From contig ONND01000019.1 of NCBI GenBank assembly GCA_900319105.1, positions 1 through 35,480 of the forward strand: a DNA stretch of 35,480 nt, written 5' to 3'. The stretch comes from an uncultured Bacteroidales bacterium. GTDB lineage: Bacteria > Bacteroidota > Bacteroidia > Bacteroidales > Paludibacteraceae. Positions 14,919-23,900 of this stretch are shown one piece after another; position 1 is the stretch's first letter; every line of letters begins with the position of its first letter. Both the position numbers and the translations under genes were made by a program. The notes beneath the pieces are model-generated. The model was not told where the DNA came from. It was given only the letters and a program-made list of their open reading frames with translations, and made no database searches.

Positions 14919-17900
14919 ATCTCTCATTATTTCTGATTATTACTACGTGGTCATTTTCGATAATCTTGTACGGACGGTTATCGCCTGGACGCAAGATAAT
15001 CGGTGCCTTGAGCGAACCATGGTGAGCATCCGCCACATAGCCAATCGGCATTTCACTCGTTAACGGTGTACCTTCTTCGGTCTCAAAACGGAGCGTACCG
15101 GCTGCATCGGACGAAACCGTCAGGAAATACAGGCTGTCTATCTTCGTGGCTACGCCAACGAGTTCGTCGTCGATGTAAGCATTCACCTTTGTACATTGTA
15201 CATCGTCACTCGCAACTTGACAGATCATCGTCATGTTGGTAGCAGCATTGCCGCTGAACTTCGGTGCGTGTTGCGGAACTGCATTAGTGACCTTGTTGAA
15301 GAAATTGATCTCCACATCACCGGTGCCGAGGCGTTTGAAGAAGTATCCTTCGCCCGGGCGTAGCACAGTGAGGTCACCTTCCCAATGCTTGTCAGTGGAG
15401 AAGACGGCGAACCGGTCATGACTCTTCAGCAGGTCGCCTACTGTAGCATGGTCGTAGTAGTCTGCCATAGCTTCTGTAATCGGTGTGCTCTGGTTGAGCA
15501 GACATGGCATCGGGCTCCATTGACCATTGCCGCGCAGCGTCACGTGCATCGAGTCTTCCGGCAGTCGGTTGCCACCGAGCCGCAAGGTGTTGCTTGAGGC
15601 GGTATAGACCATATATACCTGCGTATAATCCCACGCGGAGAGTGTACCCATGTACATATCCATCGTTTCGGAATAGGTGCTGAACTGCATCGTCGCGGGG
15701 TTCTTGATGATGTCGCCTTCTTTCCACGGTTCAGCCGCCGTCATGACGCTGTTGAGTGCAGCCGTTGCGGGTTGCAGGTTGAGATTCGTGGATATCCAGT
15801 TCCATCCGGCATTAAGGGTGATGTTTTGCGTCTCTGACCCCGATGAGGTAAAGACTACAGGTTGTTCTTCACCGCATCCATAGACATATCCGTGTGCAAA
15901 GAGTATCTGACGGTTCGGCGCAAGCATCAGCACCTTACCGGTAGAAGCCTGCCATAGTTGGAAGGTAATTGCCTTGTTGTTCATAGCTTCGTTACCATAG
16001 ACAGTCATATAAACCTCCGACTTGTTAGTTAGATTGCTAAATGCCACATTCGCCATACCGACGCACTCGTTGCGGTAGAGGGCAATAACTTTGTCATCGC
16101 TGTCTGTGTCGTAAACGCCGTCAATGATAACTTGTCCGCAAATGGACATGTTGAACGGATACCTGTTCTTGTCCGGTTCCTCGTACGGGCAAACGGCAGT
16201 AACATGATAGGTCACTTTCAGCGGTTCGGAGAGTCCGTTCTCGTCGGTTACATACACCATATCGGTATATTCGCCCACCGGCAAAGTGGTGTCGTAATAG
16301 AATCTCACGGTGTAGTCATCGATAGGCTGAATAGTGCCATATTGCTGCTCAACGGTGAGCCAGTCGGGCAAGGACTCGATGGTGAACTGGTGGCGTTTGC
16401 CGCTGTTGTTGACGATGCGCATATCGCGATAGTTGTAGTTGTCAAACTCCGAACCATAGGTTTGCCATAATTCCATTGTCCGGCTATCCCAAGTCAGACT
16501 GTTGCGGTCCACGTATGCCACCCACGTTACCGGCGAAGGCATCGGGTTACCGTTGAGATCCTCTACATCGCGTACGGTGACATAGACAGTCTGCTTGTTA
16601 ATTTCGCGGTCATGCATAAGCAGGTTGATGAGCAGTTCGTCTTGGTTGAATGCCCAGTCGAAGTTGAGTTTCGAGAGCAGTGCGTTGCCTGCCACAGGAG
16701 CATAGTTTGTCTTGTCAGCCAATTCATTTACCATTTTACCATTTACCATTTTCTCATTTATGAGCGGCACCTCTTTGTCCACTATGTTCCCGTTCGGGTC
16801 TTTGAAGACTCGTTGGTCGTTGGGACTGAATACCAATTCAATGACACCGTTGGCGTTCTGCTTCTGCTCTTCAAAAGGCAGGTATGCCATCAGACCCATC
16901 TCGTCGCCTACCGGTGAATGGTTGCCGTATTCCTCAACAAGCGTCTTTGGCAGAGCCTGCTCGAAGATGGCGAACTCATCAATGTTTCCTTCAAAGCCGT
17001 TTCCGCCGAAGTACATTGCTCCGGTGATACCAGCCAGTTCGATGGCAGCAAAGGTGGCAGTCATTTTGCCGTCAAGGAATACTGACACGTTATTATAAGT
17101 ACGGTTAACAGAGAGCGCAAAGTGGTGCCATTCGTTATCCTTTATTTGCCCGACAGAGGTTATCAATTGGTCGGAGTGCAGCACGAGGTTTCCGTCCACT
17201 AATGTCAGCAGTGTACCTATTGAGTCATTGGCTCTTCCGGCGGAGAAGATGTCTCCTGTATTGCTTGTTGGGCGGAACCAAAGCATCAGCGTCTCGTCAT
17301 AAACCTTAGAGCGTCCGAGCAGGTTACCGTTGAGTTGAACGCGCTCTCCGCTATTGATGGCAAGTGAAATGCCTTTGGGCAGATTCCACGTGGCGCCATG
17401 TAATGTGAGCGTAGCACCTCCGGCTTTGTCGGTAAGTTGCGTCCCATGCCCTTCAGCCATCTGATAGTACGCCACGAGTTCGAGCTCGTAGCCGGTGAGA
17501 TAGTGCATGTTGGTGGCGGCTACTTCTTCCTGTGTGAGGGCTTTCGACCACAGACGCAGTTCGAGCATGTTTCCGTCAAGTCCACGTCCGAACACGAGCG
17601 GTGCGCTTACATCATACGTCGTACCTGCCGGCAACTTAGCGGCATTAGGGTCAGTCATATCCATCGTACCGGCGAAGAAGCGTATCTCGTTGGTCTCGTT
17701 GTTATAAGTGACGCACACGCGGGTGAAGTCGAGCATCGTATCGAGCGGCTTGGAGTAGATTTGCAACGTACCAAAGCCGACCATTAGGCGGTTGTCGGCG
17801 GTCAGTCCGAAGCGCACGCCTGTGCCGTCAGTACCATGTTCAAAGAAAGTATGTTCTCTGTTGGCGGCTGTTGGTTTGACGAGCATATCGAGCGTGAACG

Positions 17901-20900
17901 AGCGTCCGCTGAGCGAGCGGCTCACTTGCGAGATAGCATAGGACTCTGCAGTGCCGTCGAAGTGGACAGACGCAGCGGTGGTGATACCCGTGGCGTTCGT
18001 CACACCTTTGATTTGGAAGTTATTGTCGGGATCAAGGTAGTTGCCGGCAATTGGTTCGTTGAAGCGTAGCTTGAGGTTGTCGCCCACGCCAAGGATGGCA
18101 TTCACCGGTTCGGGTTCGCCAAAGACGCGCGGCGGACGGGTGTCTTTCGTTCCGCTGATGACAGGTGATGACTTGGTTACGAAGCCCGACCCGTAGCGGC
18201 AGAAGGAAACGGCGCGCAGGTCGTATTGTTGCTCCATCGGGTCACGCTCGCCATAGAAACGGAAAGGCTCAATGCGTCCGTTGCGTATCATTGCCTTGTT
18301 ACCTGTTGCAAATTGATAGAGACTATCGCTTGCGTAGAATGAACATTGGTTAACCCAATCGTCTTCAGATTGTGTTGAGAGTTTGTATTGGAACTCTATA
18401 TGGTCGAAGTTCTTATGGTGAATATCAAACTCGTCGATTTCCACAGGCAGGTAGTAACCAACAGAGTCGTGTGCGGAGAGGGTGTTCATAATCCAGTTCT
18501 GGCGCGGCATAGAGATAGACACATCGCTGGAAACCGGTAAGAAATGAACAGAGAACTTCAGCCTAGTATTGGTCTTAGGACAGTCTGCTAACGAGAGTGC
18601 GAGTGTGAGGTTGTCGTAGTCATCCACCGTTCCGCGCTCCACTTCAATGGTTTTTACAACTGCTTGTCCGGGAACCAAGAACACCGGTATAGCATTGATA
18701 AGCGGTGCACCGTCCACGTACACTTTTGCGCCATCGGGGTTGGAGTCCGCCCACAGTGCAAAGTTAAACAAAGTGCCGCTCGCGCCTAATCCCGTCTGCA
18801 CTTGTCCTTTGTCCATCAGCGTAACACGGAAAGTGGCTCGCTTGTCAGGTTGAACGCCGGTTTGCTCGTATGTATCGATGGACATCTCAGGTTTGTCAAC
18901 CCACTGTGTTTCGTTGTTCAGTATCGTACCCTCGTTGTAGAACTGCGTTTTCTCTTCTGCCTCGTGTGGACAATAAGTACTTCCTGCTACGGTATAGAAT
19001 ACGTACGAGCCATAGTGGAGATCATCGTTATCGGCTTCGCCTACATTCTCACGAATAAACTCTGTACGCGTGTCCCATACACTGTCGTATGGCGCGCGAT
19101 AAACGGAAACGGTGATGTCGCCGTGACTATCTGCTCCAAGAGTGAAACCACTCGTCTTCTTGACCGTCTGCTCTTGTGCCGAATTCATATTGTTATCATA
19201 GGAGAAGATAGGATTGTAGTCTAGTGAGAACTTTGACGTGTTGGTTTTTGTGCCGAGCGACTGCTGTTCTTCTCTGTCGGTCGGGTCTGCTCCAACACCT
19301 TGTCCTTCCGGACGTGCTAAACCGTTGATGGCTTGTGCAACCGTGGTACCAATCTGGTCTTTGCCCATGTCTTTGAAGAATTTGACTATGTTCTTCATAT
19401 CTTTGAGCAGTTTCTGTCCGACTTTGGCGCTGTTGCTTGACCAATAAGACCCCACAAGGTCACCGCCTTGTGGCATCTCATTGTATTGCGCAGAAGCGTT
19501 ATAAGTATCAGTGTGAGTGATGGTTGCACCACTGCTTACTGACCATGTACCAACCTCTGAACCAGCCATACGTGCCATCACTTTCTCTTTCTCGTTCTGA
19601 TAGAGAATAGTAACCCACTGCGTAATCATATTATCCAATGCTGCAACGCGATTGATATAGGCATGGTCGGAATTGGTTGGTGTCAACATCTTGTAGGTGT
19701 TGTATGGCAGAGAGTCAATAAGACTTACCTTGTCGTCAGACGAGTAATACCAATACACAGGCTCGCCTGTTTGGTCGGCATAGGCTTGAGCTGCCTCTTC
19801 GCTGTCAAAATTCATAAGTAGGTTTTGACGCTCTAATGCAAGTTGAGGTATGAGAGTATTAAGGATATAATATTGTGTATAGACGAATGTGCCTGCCACA
19901 AGTGAACCGAGCACAACCTTCTGACCTGTAACCAAATAGTAGTGTTTGCCGTTGGAGTCTGTACCCTGTGAGAGTATTTTCATCAGTCCGGCATTGAAGG
20001 CAGGCTGACGTGCGATGAACATACTATCGCTGATGATGCTGACTGTCTTGGCTTTACCGGCTAACTGTCTTATGGTAGTGCCGAGGAAGACATCGCCATT
20101 ACTGCTCACATTATCTTTGGCTTTGCTACTGCTGGTTGAGATACGGTCGGTGGTGGTAAAGGTATAGTTGTATTTATACCCCCATTTCCATTCATGCGTG
20201 ATAGGAAGTGTGAAGCTTAGTTGGCGGCTGCTCTCGTATGTTGAACCAATATATGAACCTGCGCCTTCGGGTGCTGCCACAGCACCAATGTCCTGCGAAA
20301 CGTTCACACCCCATTTGGGGGTCAGTTCGACACCTATTTTCCAATCGTAAGTTTCGGTGTATGTGTAGTTGTAGGTTGTACCGCTTTCGACCCATGCTGA
20401 CGAGCCGTTTCCTCCCGGGTCGCGAACTATATCGAGTAACACTACTTCACTATCTGCTGAGGTCAGGTCGCCGTTCTGTATGTCAGTGCCACTGACAAAG
20501 GCTTGGAACACTTCTGTTTCCACATAGTTGCCTTCCACTTGCAGGGCGGTACTGACAGTTCTGAGAGCGCTCTCGCCACTATTCTCCGTGTCGATATCCT
20601 CTACTTCGAGTATAACCGACTTGTTCTGTCCTTTGCTGTCGAGGGTATAGTCTTGATAGGTGGTTGCAGATTTGAGTCCGTTATGCACTCTGACACTTCC
20701 GCCACGCTGCGGCACTTCGTCTAAAACACCCGACAGCGGGTCGTTGTTGTAGTAATAACGCTCAAACGCCTCTGCTATAAACTGATACTTACGATTAGCA
20801 ATGAAAACAGGGTGTCCAAGCAGGTAAGTAACCGAGCCATCCGACTGTTTTTCATATAGACTTACTTTCTGTTTGTCCTGCAGGTTCAGACTGCTCACTT

Positions 20901-23900
20901 CCATCTCTTCCTCACCGTAGCCGGCTTTGTCCAAACCATACAGCACCTGCTTGAGAGTTACTACTACGGGCGAGTGATAGATGCAGTCATAGACAGCGTT
21001 GTAGTGTATTGAATCACCATCTAACAAGCCTCCTTGAGAGGCAATACCGCCGGTATAAGGATAGTTAGAAACAAATTGCTCGTCGTTTGATTTTTGTACC
21101 ACTGTTATTGTTTCGGCTGTCTTATTGCAATTGCCTATATATTCGGTCAGAGGCGCATTAGTGAGGTCGAAGGTCTCGGAGCCTTGTCCGGTACCAAACA
21201 ACGTAGCATAGCCGGTGGCTGTTGCCTGAATGACTTTGTATTTTACAGGGAAAAGGTCCACTTCAAACTCACCCGTTTCCGAGTCAGGGTGAATAGTGAT
21301 GCGCTTTTTCTCAAAGAGCGTGTGGGTCGTACCGACTATGCGTTCTTTGTTAACTGCGAGCGAGTCGGTCAGATAGACGATGTGGGAAATGGTCTGTTGT
21401 ATAGTGTCTCGTGAGAGGTCATCAGGGTCGTGGACGAGTTGCGCTGTATTGTCGCCCTCGAGTTGCAGCACGAGTTGCAGGTCGTCTCCGAGGTTGTTGG
21501 TTCCTAAACCGAAGCCGCGAGGCAAGTCGCGCTGGTCGTTACCGCCGGCTACGCGTCCTACAAGTCTAACTTTGGTCTGGTCGTAGAAACGCACACCGTC
21601 AAGTGCTTTAGCAAGCGCAAACTCTTCTTCTCCATCTTCCACTCGCAGGATACCATCGCCCTCGAACACGTGTCCGGGTTTGAACACTTGCAGTCGGCAA
21701 GGTTGGTGCAATGGCAGTATCAACTCAAAATTTCCGTCAATACCACTTGTAAGCGGCGTGTTGCCACGACGCACCGTGTCGCCGTTTAGCAGGAACATTG
21801 CTCCGGCAACAGGGATAGTGCTGTTTTTGTATAACACTCTACCTGTGAGCCTCGTGGAAGAGGTGTTCATAAAGTCTATTCCCGAGGCGACAGCATTGTT
21901 TGTAGATAGCGAAATGCTTGCCGTTCCGGCAGAGGAGCTGTTGAAAGAGAATGTACCATACTGGTGTGTCGGTACTACAACATAACCGGATAGGTCGGTG
22001 TTTGTGCATTGACATTCGGTTGGTTCAGTAGCAGTTGCACTGAAATTGATTTGATTGAGTATTCCTATTTGATAGTGGGTATATGAGCAGTCAATGGAGA
22101 AATGTCCAGTTACGGTAAATGAACTGATGGCACTGGAACAAAGAGGGGAAATGGATTGCACTTGCAAGACCGTACCTACCGCATATTCGTAAGTACCTTC
22201 ATTCTTGCTATTCCAATCTTCCAACACATTGCCGTTCGCATCTAACACACGGAATTGAGTTTGTTTCTCGGGGGTATTCATGCCGAAATTGGAAGAGTAT
22301 GTGATTTTGACCTTAGCCTTTTCGCACTCCAAGGCGGCGTACTCCAAACTATCGAACTTATATGCTCCGCTTGCGTTGGTAGTCATGGTGCGTATTGTAT
22401 TGCCGCTGCCGTCTTGCAGTGCGACCGTTACGCCTGCCATGCCGGTGTTGTCGGGCATAAGTATAGTACCGCTTATTTCTCCGTATGGAGTGCGCCAGCC
22501 CTCTGCAGTAGCGTAGTTGCCTGTGCTCTTGCCGTTGCACACATACTGCGTCTGTATGGTATATTCGTAGTGAGTATTAGGCATTGCGCTACGGTCAATA
22601 TAACTATTGTCGGTACCGTGATAGATCGTGTCAGCAGCCTCGTCGCTACCCACTGCCTTGCGCAGTAGTATATATTCGTCCACTGCATTACTGCTTGCCA
22701 GCCAACGCAGAAGCACACCTGCTTTCATTGCTGTTGTGGCATCACCCTGTGAGGCTACAAAACTTGTTATTGTGGCAGCCTCGTCGAAATAGAGCGACGG
22801 ACCGCTTATCTCTATCGGACGTAAAGAAGCAGAGTCTTGCACGTGCAGGTCAGAACGCGATTGGTCAATTCGAATACTATATTTATAATGTGAGCACCCT
22901 TGGTTGGCAATGTCGCTATAGGTGGCAATCCATGAGCCATCAGCCTGACGGCGAATGCTGTCCTGAGGAATGATGAACTCCATCGTCTGCCCTGTTTCCT
23001 CGATTGTGCGCAGAAGGATGAGTTGAGCCGTCTTGTCCCACATACAACGACCATAATCTTCCGGTTTAACCTCACGAGGCATCAGTTTAATCAAGCTGTC
23101 TTTAACAGTGTATAAGAGGTTGCGTATCTCTGTTGCCACATTTTCGTCAACTTGCGATTGCGATGCTTTTACCATTTGGGCATCTAATTTGCGCTTGCCG
23201 CTTTGCGGATAGGCGTAGATGGTTATCTCGCACGATTCAGTGAGAATAAACGGCATGTAAAAAGTCCACTCAAAGTTTCCGTCTTCGTTGTTGTAGATAT
23301 CCATACGACTGTTTTTCGGGAACTGGTACCAACCCGACAATAAGTACCTGCCTTGTGTATAATTCTTACCGTCTTTGGTGACAGAATAAGTAGTTCCGTT
23401 TTCCGGACTTGCCACATCGCCTTGCACTACATACTTAACATATACCTCCACATATTCGGAATCGTCAGTAGTAATAGAGGCTACGGTGTTTGATGATTGC
23501 ACCGTGAATGTTGCTTCGAACATCGATGCGCCATGTGCAAAAGGTTCTGTCGAACAATCAATTACAGTATTACCGGTCAAGGTGTGTCTGCTTTCTTCGC
23601 CATTGTTGTAGCAATAGCCGTGAGTGTTTTTTACCTGTACGGTACTGTTCATCGGGAATTGATAAGTACCGGCATTAAGATATGTCCAATCTTGATACAC
23701 ACTACCATTTGCCGTTACCACTCGAAAACAAGTACTTCCTTCGGGATTAACCTTGTTGTAATCAGCTTCCAACATTGAGTATTTGATGGTTACGTTAACC
23801 ATAGATTCTCTGAGCACTTTGTTGATATAGCACGACAATGTACAGTCATCTTTGTCGATAACGGCTCCGGTCGGTTCTTTATTCTCTATCTTGAAACGGA

